Below, piece after piece: positions 1-10,826 of a stretch of 64,000 nt of DNA (the stretch's first letter is position 1; each line of letters opens with the position of its first letter). The stretch comes from a virus. The stretch covers positions 1 to 64,000 of the IMG/VR virus record IMGVR_UViG_3300033571_028151; one strand, given 5' to 3'. The translations under genes and the position numbers were made by a program. Below the pieces are notes generated by a model. That model was not told the DNA's origin. It made no database searches and saw nothing but the letters and a program-made list of their open reading frames with translations.

Positions 1-1404
1 ACGCACTACCGGTTTGATCTTGTGCCGCGACCCGCCGGCACCAACACCGTCGTGACCGACGACGACGAGCAGCAGCGGCACGTCATCGAAGACGCCGACG
101 CGGAAATGCAAGGCTGGCTCCCGGCAAATCACCCGACTTTCCGTCGCGACCCCGACGACGCGAGCACGTCGTATGCGCCCGCCGGCGCAATTTTTGGTTA
201 CAACATCAAAAAGCACAACGCGTTAAATCGCGTGTGGCCGCCGATCCCAATTCAGTCGGTGTCCATGATTTGGGACAAAGGTCAAGAACTTGTCGGCGCG
301 ACTGAGATTCCGCTTGGTAAAGCCGGCCTTGCGATTTGTGACGTCAACGGCATCTGGTGGATGAGCGATTGCTACGGCGACGTCCCGTGGCCCGCTGATT
401 ACGACCCCGACACCAGTTTCCCGAACAACGAGGGTGACGAATGCCCACGCGGCGAAGTCATGCGTGTCGTCGTCATATACCTGCGCATGCTCCTCGGCAA
501 CGATCGCTCTGTAGTTACGAGCCTCATGCCCGATACCGACGAGGTTGGCGACGAATTGATTACCAGCCCTGTGGCGATTACAAACTGCGACGATCTGCCG
601 GCCAGCACGGGCGATCTCAAGTTGAATCTTGATTTACAGATTCGGCCGCAAGAAGCCGTGGGCGGACAGGTAATCAAAAACGTAGTTAACCGCCACCAAC
701 TGACCCGCGGCTGGATCGCCGAAGGTCTTGTAACAACAACGCCGGACTTTATCGTCATTACCGGCACACGCCCGCCAGCAAGCATGCGCAACTTGACAGC
801 AGGTGAAAAAACTGCGCTCGGCATCACTACGGCGGCTAACGTGCCTGTGCATCAGGGCGTTGTCCGCGTCGACTACACAGACAACCTCGTTGAGCGCGAA
901 ATTTCTCCGCAAATCATTCGGTTGAGCGATACGGTTGAGCGACTTTACATGGACATCCCGTATCTGGGCTTCCCAGCCGGACAGTCGTCATTGCTGCGCG
1001 TCAGGTTAAACGTACCTGAAGCCAACCTAGACCAAAGCCTGAAAATGAAGATTCGCGTGCGACTCTTCGGCCGCAGCGGAACACCATCATCCGCTGCATT
1101 ACTCCCTGAACTTTTTATGTCGTATCGCCGGCTACCGCGCCCGCGAGTATTAAACACTGTTACAGGCCAATATGTGCCGACTGCGTTAGCGCTGCCGACC
1201 GTAGATACCGACGTAGACTTTTCTGACTCTTCGCGCTCCCTGCTTATTGACACCGTTGTCGAGTGCAACAGCGACGAGTTCGACGTCGAGGCGGGCGACA
1301 CTGTGTTGGTCACTATCGAACGCCGGTCAGATATTTCTGACCAGTACGATAATGACGTAGGAGTACTCCGCATCGCCGGAATAGTGCGTAGCGCCCCAAC
1401 ATGA
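1..1404 (+). CDS. Hypothetical virion-locus protein, 5' partial
   Basis: The frame is open to the left edge of the window, with seven codons before the first possible start (GTG at 22) and no visible ribosome site. The gene therefore probably begins upstream and the fragment has about 467 residues. I recognise no family. The protein is rich in predicted beta strands, Pro and Asp, has no signal peptide or membrane segment, and lies 10 bp before a run of fibre-like genes read the same way. A virion-surface or tail role is inferred from context only. Confidence 0.75.
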   Translation, partial: THYRFDLVPRPAGTNTVVTDDDEQQRHVIEDADAEMQGWLPANHPTFRRDPDDASTSYAPAGAIFGYNIKKHNALNRVWPPIPIQSVSMIWDKGQELVGATEIPLGKAGLAICDVNGIWWMSDCYGDVPWPADYDPDTSFPNNEGDECPRGEVMRVVVIYLRMLLGNDRSVVTSLMPDTDEVGDELITSPVAITNCDDLPASTGDLKLNLDLQIRPQEAVGGQVIKNVVNRHQLTRGWIAEGLVTTTPDFIVITGTRPPASMRNLTAGEKTALGITTAANVPVHQGVVRVDYTDNLVEREISPQIIRLSDTVERLYMDIPYLGFPAGQSSLLRVRLNVPEANLDQSLKMKIRVRLFGRSGTPSSAALLPELFMSYRRLPRPRVLNTVTGQYVPTALALPTVDTDVDFSDSSRSLLIDTVVECNSDEFDVEAGDTVLVTIERRSDISDQYDNDVGVLRIAGIVRSAPT

Positions 1405-1414
1405 TAGGTGAGCC

Positions 1415-2359
1415 ATGCCGATTGGAAATTGGAATTTACAATGGCTCAACCACAACTCGCAGCGCTCTTATCCGCTGACCGATTGGGCTACCAAAACAGA
1501 CACACGCGGCGTCATTCGGCTGCCCGACGGCTTTATCGTTGCGATGTATCTGCCTATCAGCGCAACCAACGAAATTGACGCTGGTCGGTTCTTTTTAAAA
1601 AACCTGCTCATAAGCCCGACAGGTTTTAATATCATTGTTGGGTACGCCCCGCCGACGGGCGACGCGGTCGATGTAGCCGGCGCAAATATCGCGCGTGCGT
1701 CATTTGCGCCAAACAGGTCGTATGCGCTCGGCGGTATTGACGCATTTGACGACACTATCGGGCATGTTGTTATCGGCAATCTTGACGAGATCAACATTCT
1801 GCCGCCGGGCTTTTACACATTTACACGAGATGGCGGCGCGCTAGAGCCTGACGTCATTCGGCCGGCTATTCGCGGCGTATCTAGATTGCGCGTACAGAAC
1901 AACGCGCAAATCACAGACTTCATCTACGGCGACGTAACGCTTGTCGCCGGCAGCAATATTCGCCTCAGCGTAGCCTACACCGAAGAAGACACCAAGATCA
2001 TTTTCGACGCGATTGACGGAGCCAACTTAAACGCCGATTGCGTATGCCCAGTGCCCGAAGACGGCCTGTGCATTCGCTGCATCAACGGCGTGTGCAGCGA
2101 TAACGGTACGTTCACTATTATCACGAACACGTGTGTTGACGTCACCCCGGGCACCAACAGCCTTACGCTATCAGATACGTGCGCGCAACCATGCTGCGGC
2201 TGCTCAGAACTTGACGAGTTAAACCTGCAACTCGAATTGTTCACAAGCGGCGTTACGACATTACAAAACTTTGTCAGCCGTCTTGGCGCTGAAGTTTCAC
2301 AAATGTCTATGGTTGTACTTGGCAGTAAGTTAAACGATAGCGGCTGCGGGTTAGGCTGA
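1415..2359 (+). CDS. Fibre-like structural protein, paralogue 1 of 5
   Basis: A 314-residue protein of unknown exact function. It is the first of five adjacent genes whose products share an N-terminal motif (here QRSYPLTD, residues 16-23) followed by a beta-rich domain. Near residue 225 an INGVCSDNG stretch resembles the ING..PD..GN motif common in phage tail fibres. The C-terminal quarter is Cys-rich, with clustered cysteines around residues 205-265. The start follows a GGTGAGCC ribosome site, and 8 bp separate it from the next gene. It is probably a tail-fibre or virion-decoration subunit; the role is inferred from motifs and neighbours. Confidence 0.8.
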   Translation: MPIGNWNLQWLNHNSQRSYPLTDWATKTDTRGVIRLPDGFIVAMYLPISATNEIDAGRFFLKNLLISPTGFNIIVGYAPPTGDAVDVAGANIARASFAPNRSYALGGIDAFDDTIGHVVIGNLDEINILPPGFYTFTRDGGALEPDVIRPAIRGVSRLRVQNNAQITDFIYGDVTLVAGSNIRLSVAYTEEDTKIIFDAIDGANLNADCVCPVPEDGLCIRCINGVCSDNGTFTIITNTCVDVTPGTNSLTLSDTCAQPCCGCSELDELNLQLELFTSGVTTLQNFVSRLGAEVSQMSMVVLGSKLNDSGCGLG

Positions 2360-2367
2360 GGTGCGCC

Positions 2368-3975
2368 ATGAGCGGGCAATCTACTGATCCAGACGCCGGC
2401 GGACTCGGCATCGGCGTAGTCCAGCCGCAAAGCGGTTTAGATTACCCATTTGTATCGCCGGGTGCAGGCATACAAACACTCGCTATCGCCGACGTCGAAA
2501 ATCTATTTGCAGATTTCTACCTGTCATACGATGACGTCGGCTATTACCGTTCGCAGCCTGTGGCGCAAAACCCGTTGCGCATTCACTGGCTGTACGGCTT
2601 CGGCACCGGCGACGCGTGGTCTGACGGTGCTGCACCGACAGAAGCCGTCGCGATCCCGACACCGACGCACGCCGCCGACCTACTCGTTGTCGACAGCGAA
2701 GATCGCGTCATCTTCGACTCTACAACTGCCGACTACTTCACGGCAACACCGTGGGGCGCCTATTACACAATTTACGAGTGGCGCAAAACGACAAAGCCAA
2801 ACGAAGCAGTGTGCCGCGCCGTCAAGTACGACAAAGTACACAACAACATCGAACTGCCGCCGCGCCCAGTACAGTATTGCCCGCGGCACGCAACGCTCGA
2901 CGAGCGGACGATAGAGAAGATTCCAAAACGCATACTTGCTATGCGCGTACAAAACGGAGATTGCATAACGCCGTGGTTTAAAGAAAAAGTCAGTTTTGTA
3001 AACGGCCACAACACCGAAATCACTATGGCTGACACGGCCACAGTCAATTTAAGAAAAAACACTGACGTGTCTTTTGTCGTAAGTCCGGGCAGCGGCGCGG
3101 GGCAATACGGTTTGTGCGCTACCGGTATTTGCGAAGAAGACGATCCGACGAACGTATGTCCGCCCGGCGAAGATCAAGTAATTCCTATATGCCCAGAAAT
3201 TACGGGCGAAGAAATTAAAACGATTAACGGCATCAAACCGGACAACGCTGGCAACATCTTCCTCACAGCGAACGACTGTCTTTGGGTACGAAAGCCTGCG
3301 GCATACACAGGAAGTACGCCGCACAATTACGAAAACGTGAACGGCGCACCTGTGCGATCTGTCATGGCTGTCGGCGCCGATTGCGCCCCGTGCTGCGCGT
3401 GCGCCGACTATCTCGACACGGCAAAGTACATGTCGCAACTAGGTTTTTATTATCGCGACATCGGCGACCGCGTCACCGAGATTAAGACGCTTCACGAATC
3501 CAACATCGACCGCTGGGAACAAAGTCGCGACTGCCGCAATCGTCGCCCGTTTGAGTTGTTGCTTGTGCCGCAGCCGTGCCCCTGCATGGACGTCGTGTTG
3601 TTCTACTGCAACCACTGCGACGACTGCGCAGAAAATGTCGTACTTACTGTAAATTTTACTTCAACGCCTGCGGTCGGAGGCGTCCGGCTCGACACAAAAT
3701 ATACAAAGATGGTGGCCGACAACCGCAGCGGCGGCGCGGACGTCAGCGGCGGCTGGCCCGTTTTCTCGGTACGATTTCCTACTGTCGGCGCCGGCGCATC
3801 TGTGTATGCGCAATTTAGACTTTGCTTTTGTCCGCAATATCCGTACGCCATTCGCGGCGTATTAACGGGTGTAGACAGGTATGGCCCAATCAACGCTGGT
3901 TGCAAGGCCACCGACCCGCCAGCCGTTATTGAAGCCAGCCAAATACTCGACTGCGAAATACCGGTAACTATTTGA
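2368..3975 (+). CDS. Fibre-like structural protein, paralogue 2 of 5
   Basis: A 535-residue member of the same set. The N-terminal motif is LDYPFVS (residues 24-30), and around residue 290 there is a clear INGIKPDNAGNIFLT fibre motif. The C-terminal 200 residues carry several Cys pairs (for example CPCMD and CNHCDDC) and look beta-rich. No enzyme motif is visible. It lies 8 bp after paralogue 1 and 13 bp before paralogue 3, presumably in one transcript. It is likely a structural appendage protein whose cysteines may bind metal or form disulfides outside the cell. Confidence 0.8.
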   Translation: MSGQSTDPDAGGLGIGVVQPQSGLDYPFVSPGAGIQTLAIADVENLFADFYLSYDDVGYYRSQPVAQNPLRIHWLYGFGTGDAWSDGAAPTEAVAIPTPTHAADLLVVDSEDRVIFDSTTADYFTATPWGAYYTIYEWRKTTKPNEAVCRAVKYDKVHNNIELPPRPVQYCPRHATLDERTIEKIPKRILAMRVQNGDCITPWFKEKVSFVNGHNTEITMADTATVNLRKNTDVSFVVSPGSGAGQYGLCATGICEEDDPTNVCPPGEDQVIPICPEITGEEIKTINGIKPDNAGNIFLTANDCLWVRKPAAYTGSTPHNYENVNGAPVRSVMAVGADCAPCCACADYLDTAKYMSQLGFYYRDIGDRVTEIKTLHESNIDRWEQSRDCRNRRPFELLLVPQPCPCMDVVLFYCNHCDDCAENVVLTVNFTSTPAVGGVRLDTKYTKMVADNRSGGADVSGGWPVFSVRFPTVGAGASVYAQFRLCFCPQYPYAIRGVLTGVDRYGPINAGCKATDPPAVIEASQILDCEIPVTI

Positions 3976-3988
3976 CGAGGATTAAAGT

Positions 3989-5605
3989 ATGCCGGTTCGC
4001 AATCAAAATTGGTACAACCTGCAAGCGTCGCGGCGATATCCGCTTGACGATAAAAGCACCGGCGTTGACGACGCTGGCGCTTTTATTCGTGAAGATATCA
4101 TTGTGGATTGCCACATCCGGTTTCCAGAAACGCTTGGGCAGTATCTGTACGTGCAAGGTATTACAGTCTCGCCCAATTTGGTGACCGTTGTTTTCGGTGC
4201 CGCGGACTCGCTGACCGACACAAACAACAACACGACAATCGCGGCGGTGTCGATATCAAAGCCCGTCGCAACAAACGTCAACTACGCGATTGAAGCGCTG
4301 CACGAAGGTGTCAGCGGTTGGGTTGTTTTCGGCGCGGGTGTCAGCACTGACTTTTCCGGCCGCTACTCAACGCCGGAACAAACATACATTGGTTTGCGCA
4401 ACGCGAGACCATACCGGCCGCTACCTGTCCCGACGATTGGCAAAATTGATTTGCGAACCTCGTTATCTGGTTTAGTGCGCATGACAGCGGCCCCGCCCGT
4501 CACCGCCACGTATATCGACGAAACGCTGCTGCCGAGTGACCAGCGGCTGCCAAAGTATGACCCGCAAACGCAGACAACAAATTACGAGCCTATCCGGGCT
4601 ATTTTGTTCGCGACAGAGGCGCCAAGCATTGTCTTCAATCCTCTGACGTATTTTCTTGGACCATGCGGGCAGCGGCCCGAAAGCGGCACGTGCCCCAAAA
4701 CGCCGATTGAGCGCATCAACGGCGTGCAGCCCGACTGTGTAAACGGCAACATAAATATCACCGTTGGCTCCGGGTTATCAGTCAGGACGTTTGCTGAATG
4801 CGGCGGTGCGGATATCACAACTCCGCGCAGTCTAGAAGAGTCATGTGCTCGCCCGCCAAAGACAGACAGGCCGACCGATAAGTGCCCGTGCGACCCGAAT
4901 TACACAAAGACGGACTATTATTGCTGGCCGCCGTTCGACCCGCGCGACGTAGTTTGCGAAGAAAACAGCGAACCGTGCCCGGCGTTGCCGATTTGCGTGT
5001 CATTCAGCCCGTGTCATGAGCCGTTGTTTGAAGTTGTGTCTGGGTCTTTTAACGTGGCGTCTTATTCTGCGCCGCCCGTTTGTTGCCCACCCGCGACCGG
5101 CTTTACAGTGCACGACACTTATTTAGCGACGAGCCGCGGAACTTTGAATATCGCGCTTTATCGCGGTTGCGCGAGTGACTGGGCGTATAACCACACAATA
5201 TCAGTTGAGGTTCATCCCGCAGGCGGCGGATATCGGCAAAACGGCGGTGTCGTCGTGAACTATATGCGCGTTACTGAAAACGGGCGCTGCAAGACCAAAT
5301 ACATTGCGGCCATAATCGACGTAGCCAGCAATGCCTTGCAAATCTACAGGTATAACGGTACATCGTTAATTAAAGAAAGCCAATTAGATGTGACCGTCGA
5401 TCAAACGCACTGGTACAGGATATCTGTAACTGCCGCGGGACTCGGCACGACGACGGCAATAACTGCGTCGCTATACGACATCACAGACGAGCAGCAAGTG
5501 GCGACGTTAGTGACAAATGTGGCGGACTACGAAGCGGTCGACGGTCGCGCCGGACTATTTACGAGTAACAGCATAGCCTACTTTAACAAGTTTCAAGTGT
5601 CATGA
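3989..5605 (+). CDS. Fibre-like structural protein, paralogue 3 of 5
   Basis: A 538-residue protein. The shared N-terminal motif is SRRYPLDD (residues 14-21). Around residue 248 the sequence INGVQPDCVNGNINITV matches the fibre motif, and a Cys/Pro-rich linker follows. The C-terminal 180 residues look like a beta-sandwich (LamG/concanavalin-like in feel, not proven), which would suit glycan binding. The start follows a GAGGATTAA ribosome site. The gene overlaps the next by 4 bp (ATGA), indicating translational coupling within the fibre operon. Confidence 0.8.
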   Translation: MPVRNQNWYNLQASRRYPLDDKSTGVDDAGAFIREDIIVDCHIRFPETLGQYLYVQGITVSPNLVTVVFGAADSLTDTNNNTTIAAVSISKPVATNVNYAIEALHEGVSGWVVFGAGVSTDFSGRYSTPEQTYIGLRNARPYRPLPVPTIGKIDLRTSLSGLVRMTAAPPVTATYIDETLLPSDQRLPKYDPQTQTTNYEPIRAILFATEAPSIVFNPLTYFLGPCGQRPESGTCPKTPIERINGVQPDCVNGNINITVGSGLSVRTFAECGGADITTPRSLEESCARPPKTDRPTDKCPCDPNYTKTDYYCWPPFDPRDVVCEENSEPCPALPICVSFSPCHEPLFEVVSGSFNVASYSAPPVCCPPATGFTVHDTYLATSRGTLNIALYRGCASDWAYNHTISVEVHPAGGGYRQNGGVVVNYMRVTENGRCKTKYIAAIIDVASNALQIYRYNGTSLIKESQLDVTVDQTHWYRISVTAAGLGTTTAITASLYDITDEQQVATLVTNVADYEAVDGRAGLFTSNSIAYFNKFQVS

Positions 5606-6390
5606 GCGGCGCAAGAATACTATTTCCGGATTTTCGTGACGAGCAGAGCGATTCGCGCTACCCGTTTGCCGATAGCGCGACACTACTGGCAGACGACGGC
5701 ACGACAGCGATCGCCCGCGACACGTTTCTTGACGCGTCGCTATACGCCATCGGGGCTGGTCGCAGGGCTTACGTATCTAAAGTCACGATCGCCCCACAAA
5801 AAATAACATTACAGATAGGCGACGAGGGCGCTGTAAATCGCGCAACGACGTCGTTCGTGCCTAACCCCATTCAGGCGCCGGAAAACGGCGTGCTGACATT
5901 GACCGATAGTCGCGGCCGGCCTGCGGGGGCGCTTGTAGCAAACGCCGACAAACTTGTGCTCTTCGCCGGCTGGAGTCTGGGCGAATACACGTTTCAGCCA
6001 GCCGCGACAGAATTTGTTTCGTCGGTGTGTATTCCTGCACAAGAACCGGGCGTGAGAGGCGTTCTAACTGCGGAAGAAAATTTGACCACCGGCGATCTGT
6101 GGCTTATCGGCGACGCGGGCGTGGTCATCACGCACGTCGGCGAACAAAACGGTTATCAAATCATTCGCGTCGATATTGTCGGTGTGCCGCTCTTCAATCG
6201 TTTCGTGTGCATTCCGTTTGAAAGGTTTACACCGAAAAATTTTGTCAAAACAATTAATAACTGCCCGCCCGACGAGTACGGCAATTTTACGCTGACCGCG
6301 ACAGGCTTTGAAGTAGAAGACACTGTGTTGCGTGTATCAAACAAAGACGGCATAATTTTTATCGACGCGTTGGGCCGAAAGGTGGTATGA
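5602..6390 (+). CDS. Fibre-like structural protein, paralogue 4 of 5
   Basis: A 262-residue protein whose ATG overlaps the stop of paralogue 3. The N-terminal motif is DSRYPFAD (residues 17-24). The ING motif is present in the variant form INNCPPDEYGNFTLTATG near the C-terminus. It is shorter than its neighbours because it stops soon after this motif, and it lacks the long Cys-rich C-terminal domains. It is probably an adaptor or a shorter fibre subunit of the same appendage; this role is inferred. Confidence 0.8.
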   Translation: MSGARILFPDFRDEQSDSRYPFADSATLLADDGTTAIARDTFLDASLYAIGAGRRAYVSKVTIAPQKITLQIGDEGAVNRATTSFVPNPIQAPENGVLTLTDSRGRPAGALVANADKLVLFAGWSLGEYTFQPAATEFVSSVCIPAQEPGVRGVLTAEENLTTGDLWLIGDAGVVITHVGEQNGYQIIRVDIVGVPLFNRFVCIPFERFTPKNFVKTINNCPPDEYGNFTLTATGFEVEDTVLRVSNKDGIIFIDALGRKVV

Positions 6391-6391
6391 C

Positions 6392-7312
6392 ATGCCTCGT
6401 CCGGGTTTTTACAACGATAACGAGTATCGCGCATACCCATTTATTTTTAAAGTGGGGCAGGCCGATTTACTGCCTAATTCCGCTGTTGTTGATTGCGGGA
6501 TTATCATGGGCCTCGATAGCGAGTTCGACGCGTCGACCCACAGCGTGTGGCTCACAGAAGTCCGTCGCGTAGGTGACACGTTTGAGTTTGAACTGCAAAC
6601 AGACGCGCCGGGCGCGGCTGAATACCCGCTCGTTTTTACCCGAGACGTCGACGCGGAAGAGTGGCAATCTGAGCACGTCGAATCAGAGCCGTACGTTAAA
6701 GACGTTAACAGTTGCGCAATCGAGCCGGCATGGTCGGGGTTTCTCGTGACCGGCCCGCTTACAGACTTACTTGCTGCAATGCCAGCGCCGGCTACCGCAC
6801 CGCTTACGCAAAATTTTGTGCTAGAGCCGGGGCGCATCCAAAGTCTCGTAAAAAGTTATTTGCGCGCCATCACCGTCGGCAACATGGCGCGACCGGAAGC
6901 GCGGTCAGCGTGCGACCCTGCAAACACCGTCACCCGTCCCGTCATCATTAATTCGCGCTGCGTTACTGGCAACATTCGTTTCAAAGAAGGCTATAACGCG
7001 ATCATTCAACAACGCGACGCGCTAAACGAAATAAACATTAGTGCTGGGCAAAATTTTGGCGAGCGTCCCGACGGCAAATTGTGCGCCGCGGGGAGCGAGG
7101 TGCCGTTTTACGAAGACGAACAACCGCCAGAAGGCAGCCAGTTCTTTAGCGGCGGCCCTGCGTGCGACGAACTGGTGTCGTCTATAAACGGCGTACAAGG
7201 ACCTGACATTACTATCGCCGGCGGTACAGGTGTCGACATAACTATCGACCCCGATACCCCGAACACGTTAAAGATATCTTTATCCAACGTAAATATTGCT
7301 GGAAACTGCTAA
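6392..7312 (+). CDS. Fibre-like structural protein, paralogue 5 of 5
   Basis: A 306-residue protein starting 1 bp after paralogue 4. The N-terminal motif is YRAYPFIF (residues 12-19). The C-terminus carries INGVQGPDITIAGGTG followed by a short beta stretch, as in many fibre proteins. There is no signal peptide or catalytic motif. Shared ends and adjacency suggest that the five genes arose by tandem duplication and diverged strongly. Confidence 0.8.
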   Translation: MPRPGFYNDNEYRAYPFIFKVGQADLLPNSAVVDCGIIMGLDSEFDASTHSVWLTEVRRVGDTFEFELQTDAPGAAEYPLVFTRDVDAEEWQSEHVESEPYVKDVNSCAIEPAWSGFLVTGPLTDLLAAMPAPATAPLTQNFVLEPGRIQSLVKSYLRAITVGNMARPEARSACDPANTVTRPVIINSRCVTGNIRFKEGYNAIIQQRDALNEINISAGQNFGERPDGKLCAAGSEVPFYEDEQPPEGSQFFSGGPACDELVSSINGVQGPDITIAGGTGVDITIDPDTPNTLKISLSNVNIAGNC

Positions 7313-7324
7313 CGCGAGCCGCAC

Positions 7325-10300
7325 ATGACCGACTTCTTTTTTTCGAACAACAAGTGTGGCATTGGCGATCAAGTCGAGAAGGTCGACTTTGATTTTGTCG
7401 AGTCCTGTGAAATCCGGCCCACCCCGCCGCCGATATTCGATTGCCAATTACCTATCATTCCGCGTGAGCCAGAAGTTCCGTGCCCAGAATTTGTCACGTC
7501 GTCCAAAATAGCAGTTGCGTATAACAACGAAAGCAAAAGTTGCCCAATCAAACCGCCGTCTCGGGTTGACTTCAAAATTCTACGCACGGTAGACAAGTGC
7601 TCGACAGACAATACGTGCCGGTTCGACGCTGAAATAGATATCAACGTGCTTGTGCCGCCGCCGCCCTGCCCGGAGATGCGCGTTGGAGAACTGAAACTCA
7701 CAACAGGGTTTTCCGACCAACCCTGTATCGCTGACGGGCAAAATCGATTTCAAATTACGTCGTCAAAACGCGCCGGTATTGATTGTAACGACCCGGGGAC
7801 ATGCGAGTTCACATTCGATTTAGAACTCGTCGTGCCGATTCCGCGGCCGCCGTGCCCTAGGATCGAAATCAATACGTTCTCTGTCAATGCAAACTACAAC
7901 GACGAATGCCCTCCGCCACCGAGCCGCTTCGAGATTCGAAAAAACCACCGGCCGCCAAGCGAATGCGAAGATACGGGCGAGTGCAACTTTGACATCGACC
8001 TTGAAATTTATATTCCGATTCCTCGCCCGCCATGCCCTGAAATCAACATTGTTAAATTTGAAGTCAATAGTGCCTACGAAAATGCTTTTTTCGCTACATC
8101 CTGCAACAGACAAAATCGTTTTGTTGTCACGAGGAAATACACACAGCAGCCCTGTGATGACCCAAAGAAGCGCGATAAGTGCGACTTCGACATTGAGTTA
8201 GAAATCTTCATCCCGATCCCGCAGCCGCCTTGTCCGGAGTTAAATGTCAAGGTTTTTGACGTAAAAACTTACTACGAAGACAAAGAAGATAAGTGTGCAA
8301 ATACCGGCAATCGGTTTGAGATCACGAAGCGAAAAATACCGTCAACAGATTGCCGTACGCCCGATCGCTGCGAATTTGATTTTGAAATCGAAATCAACGT
8401 CCCAATACCGCGCCCGCCGTGCCCCAGCATCAACGTCGGCAAATTCGAAGTCAAAACACAATACGCTGACTGCGTCACGTCGAACAGCACGTTTGAAATC
8501 ATTCCGCGCGTGACCAAAGGCGAAGACTGCACGGAATCAGACCAGTGCGATTTTGATATCAATCTCGAAATTATTGTGCCGATCCCTCGGCCGCCATGTC
8601 CGGAAATCAACGTCACGAAGTTCGAGGTCAAAACGACGTATGACACAAAGAAGTGTCCGTCGAGCGGCGGCAGTACGTTTACGGTTACTCGCCGGCCGCC
8701 GCGGCCGAAAGACTGCAACTCTACAACTCCGGAAAATTGCACGTTTGATTTTGAGTTGACGATCGAGGTTCCTCTGCCGCCGCCTCCGCCTTGCCCGGAA
8801 CTCAACGTCAATTCGTTCAACGTCAACTACATTGAAAACATCACGCCAGAAAATGTTGACCAGTTATTTAATTGCAATAGGTTCACGATCACTACGCGCG
8901 AGACACCCGGCGATTGCGGCGAGACAAACGGCTGCGCGTTCGATATTGACTTGAACCTGTGCGTCCCAGTCCCGCCCTGTCCTAATTTCGAAATTACAAC
9001 GTTTGTCGTCAACTCTAAATATGCAGATTGCCTCGTCAGCACCGAAAACAAGTTCACGATCACAAAACGCAGCGAAGACGAGTGCAACTTTGACATTGAT
9101 TTAGAAATCAACGTCCCGATTCCGCGCCCTGCGTGCCCGGTATTCGGCACAAATCTTGATGTGCGGCCGTTCTTTTTTGGTGGTGGGTGCGTCCCGGGTT
9201 TTCCTTTGCCTGCGTGCGCAGCCGGCGGTGGCGGCGGTGGCGGCGCCGTCGGCGGCTTGTCGTCGTTCACAGTCGAGACGGTCACGATCGGCGGCTGCTG
9301 CGGGCAAGGTGACGCACAAGAAGTGTGCGGCTTCTTGTTCGACCTCAAAATCGCGATCCCAATTCCCAAGTTGGTTCAAGAGGTCAAGTTTGAGCCACAA
9401 AAAATAAAGTTCGATCTCCTCTGGTGCGACACGAAACTGGGTATTCAACCGGATACTTTGCGCCTCGATTTCAAGCCTCAACCTGACGCGTGGGCCAACT
9501 GCTGCGACCGCGGGGCGCAAGCGCTGTTCAAGCCAGAACTCGAAATTAAGTACAACATGAGCCGCTGGCCGTGCGAGTATGTCGACATCTGGCCACGCGA
9601 AATGAATTTCCCGCTGGAATGGGTTGATCGAAACGGCGTTGTTAGCCCCGCACCGCCGGACACATGGCTCAAACTCAAAATTGAGCCAAAGCCGCCGCTC
9701 GGGCCGTGTATGCCGTGCCGCTGGGAGATCATTCCCGAACTCCGCATTCCCAAACCGTGCGACTACAAATTTACGTACTCAACCGCGGACTCGGTCGTAA
9801 ATCCGTACATCTACACGTGCGCCCGTGAGTATGAGGCGGCTCCCGACGATTACTTCGAAATATACATCGAAGCGATCCCAGACAAGCCGTGCGAATTCAA
9901 AATATGGACATACAATAAGACAAAAGTTTACAAACCGTGCGATAAAATCCGCTTTGAAGTTGATTACTCGCGTTGCACGTTTGTCCCGTTTTACGCAAGA
10001 AGCATTGTACAAATACAAAACGAGTCTAAACTCGAATTCAATATCGAACAGGACCCGGACGATTGTTGCCTATTTAAAATTTGGTACTACTACAACTTCG
10101 GCGTGCTGCGGCCGATTTGCGGCGGCGATGTTTACGTCAACAACGGCGACCTCGGTACAGGTAAACTAAAATGTGAGGGTTCCGATAGCGAGGGGTATAC
10201 GTATCGCATCGATATCGATCTCAAGACCGCGACGTGCGACAGCGCCGGTAGCGGCGCAAGCGGTGGCAGCGGCGGTAGCGGCGGGAGCGGCGGTGGTGGC

Positions 10301-10780
10301 GGCGGCGGGTGCAACGGCGCGACCGGTGTAACTGGCCCAACCGGCGTTGACGGTCCGACCGGTACAACTGGGGTGACAGGGGCAACTGGACCCGAAGGGG
10401 CTACAGGCCCTACTGGCGTAACGGGCGCGACGGGCGCGACGGGACCAACCGGCATTACCGGCCCGACCGGTATTACAGGCCCGACGGGCGCCTCCGGGCC
10501 AACAGGACCAACAGGGCCAGCGGGACCAACGGGACCAGAAGGCCCGACCGGGCCGTCAGGCCCAACAGGCGCAACAGGCTTAGTCGGCCCCACTGGTGCA
10601 ACAGGCTTACAAGGCTTTTCTGGTCCCGTCGGCATGACCGGCGCTAGCGGCGCCACGGGAGTACAAGGCGCCACAGGACCAAAACCGACAACAGCGATTA
10701 TGACCGTCGTAACTGACGTGCAGTTAATAAACAATCAACTGTACGTCACCTACGACACTGTTAGGGTAATTGTGGATTAA
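7325..10780 (+). CDS. Giant Cys/Pro-repeat protein with collagen-like tail
   Basis: The product has 1151 residues. Residues about 95-680 are about ten imperfect repeats of 50-80 residues. Each begins C-x-F-(D/E)-(F/I) and runs into a [12 protein letters not shown]-type core. A Gly-rich loop interrupts the ninth unit. A Cys- and aromatic-rich region follows, then a Gly/Ser linker (residues about 975-995) and about 40 Gly-X-Y triplets ending near residue 1120. A short beta-rich end may be a trimerisation tip. Collagen-like triplets are known in phage fibres and form trimers. I know no named family for the Cys/Pro module. It follows the five fibre paralogues by 12 bp, so a long trimeric virion fibre is the natural reading. 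Confidence 0.85.
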   Translation: MTDFFFSNNKCGIGDQVEKVDFDFVESCEIRPTPPPIFDCQLPIIPREPEVPCPEFVTSSKIAVAYNNESKSCPIKPPSRVDFKILRTVDKCSTDNTCRFDAEIDINVLVPPPPCPEMRVGELKLTTGFSDQPCIADGQNRFQITSSKRAGIDCNDPGTCEFTFDLELVVPIPRPPCPRIEINTFSVNANYNDECPPPPSRFEIRKNHRPPSECEDTGECNFDIDLEIYIPIPRPPCPEINIVKFEVNSAYENAFFATSCNRQNRFVVTRKYTQQPCDDPKKRDKCDFDIELEIFIPIPQPPCPELNVKVFDVKTYYEDKEDKCANTGNRFEITKRKIPSTDCRTPDRCEFDFEIEINVPIPRPPCPSINVGKFEVKTQYADCVTSNSTFEIIPRVTKGEDCTESDQCDFDINLEIIVPIPRPPCPEINVTKFEVKTTYDTKKCPSSGGSTFTVTRRPPRPKDCNSTTPENCTFDFELTIEVPLPPPPPCPELNVNSFNVNYIENITPENVDQLFNCNRFTITTRETPGDCGETNGCAFDIDLNLCVPVPPCPNFEITTFVVNSKYADCLVSTENKFTITKRSEDECNFDIDLEINVPIPRPACPVFGTNLDVRPFFFGGGCVPGFPLPACAAGGGGGGGAVGGLSSFTVETVTIGGCCGQGDAQEVCGFLFDLKIAIPIPKLVQEVKFEPQKIKFDLLWCDTKLGIQPDTLRLDFKPQPDAWANCCDRGAQALFKPELEIKYNMSRWPCEYVDIWPREMNFPLEWVDRNGVVSPAPPDTWLKLKIEPKPPLGPCMPCRWEIIPELRIPKPCDYKFTYSTADSVVNPYIYTCAREYEAAPDDYFEIYIEAIPDKPCEFKIWTYNKTKVYKPCDKIRFEVDYSRCTFVPFYARSIVQIQNESKLEFNIEQDPDDCCLFKIWYYYNFGVLRPICGGDVYVNNGDLGTGKLKCEGSDSEGYTYRIDIDLKTATCDSAGSGASGGSGGSGGSGGGGGGGCNGATGVTGPTGVDGPTGTTGVTGATGPEGATGPTGVTGATGATGPTGITGPTGITGPTGASGPTGPTGPAGPTGPEGPTGPSGPTGATGLVGPTGATGLQGFSGPVGMTGASGATGVQGATGPKPTTAIMTVVTDVQLINNQLYVTYDTVRVIVD
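7616..9370 (+). repeat. Tandem protein-coding repeat array (Cys/Pro module)
   Basis: Repeat units begin at the TGC of a C-x-F codon set near 7616, 7802, 7982, 8179, 8368, 8546, 8738, 8933, 9082 and 9326. Spacing is mostly 178-197 bp. The sequences are diverged at DNA level but keep the C-x-F-D and PIPRPPCP codons, so the array is old and under protein selection rather than a recent slippage product. Confidence 0.75.
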
Positions 10781-10795
10781 ACGGCGTTTTGAGTG

Positions 10796-10804
10796 TGATA
10801 TAAT
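10796..10804 (+). promoter_or_regulatory. Extended -10 promoter-like site
   Basis: TGATATAAT fits the bacterial extended -10 consensus exactly (TG, one base, TATAAT at 10799-10804) and lies 22 bp before the start of the second collagen-like gene. No good -35 box is seen at 16-18 bp, as is usual for extended -10 promoters. It would allow separate, strong transcription of the collagen-like gene. Confidence 0.4.
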
Positions 10805-10826
10805 GCGGACAAAAGTGTGGTGAAAA

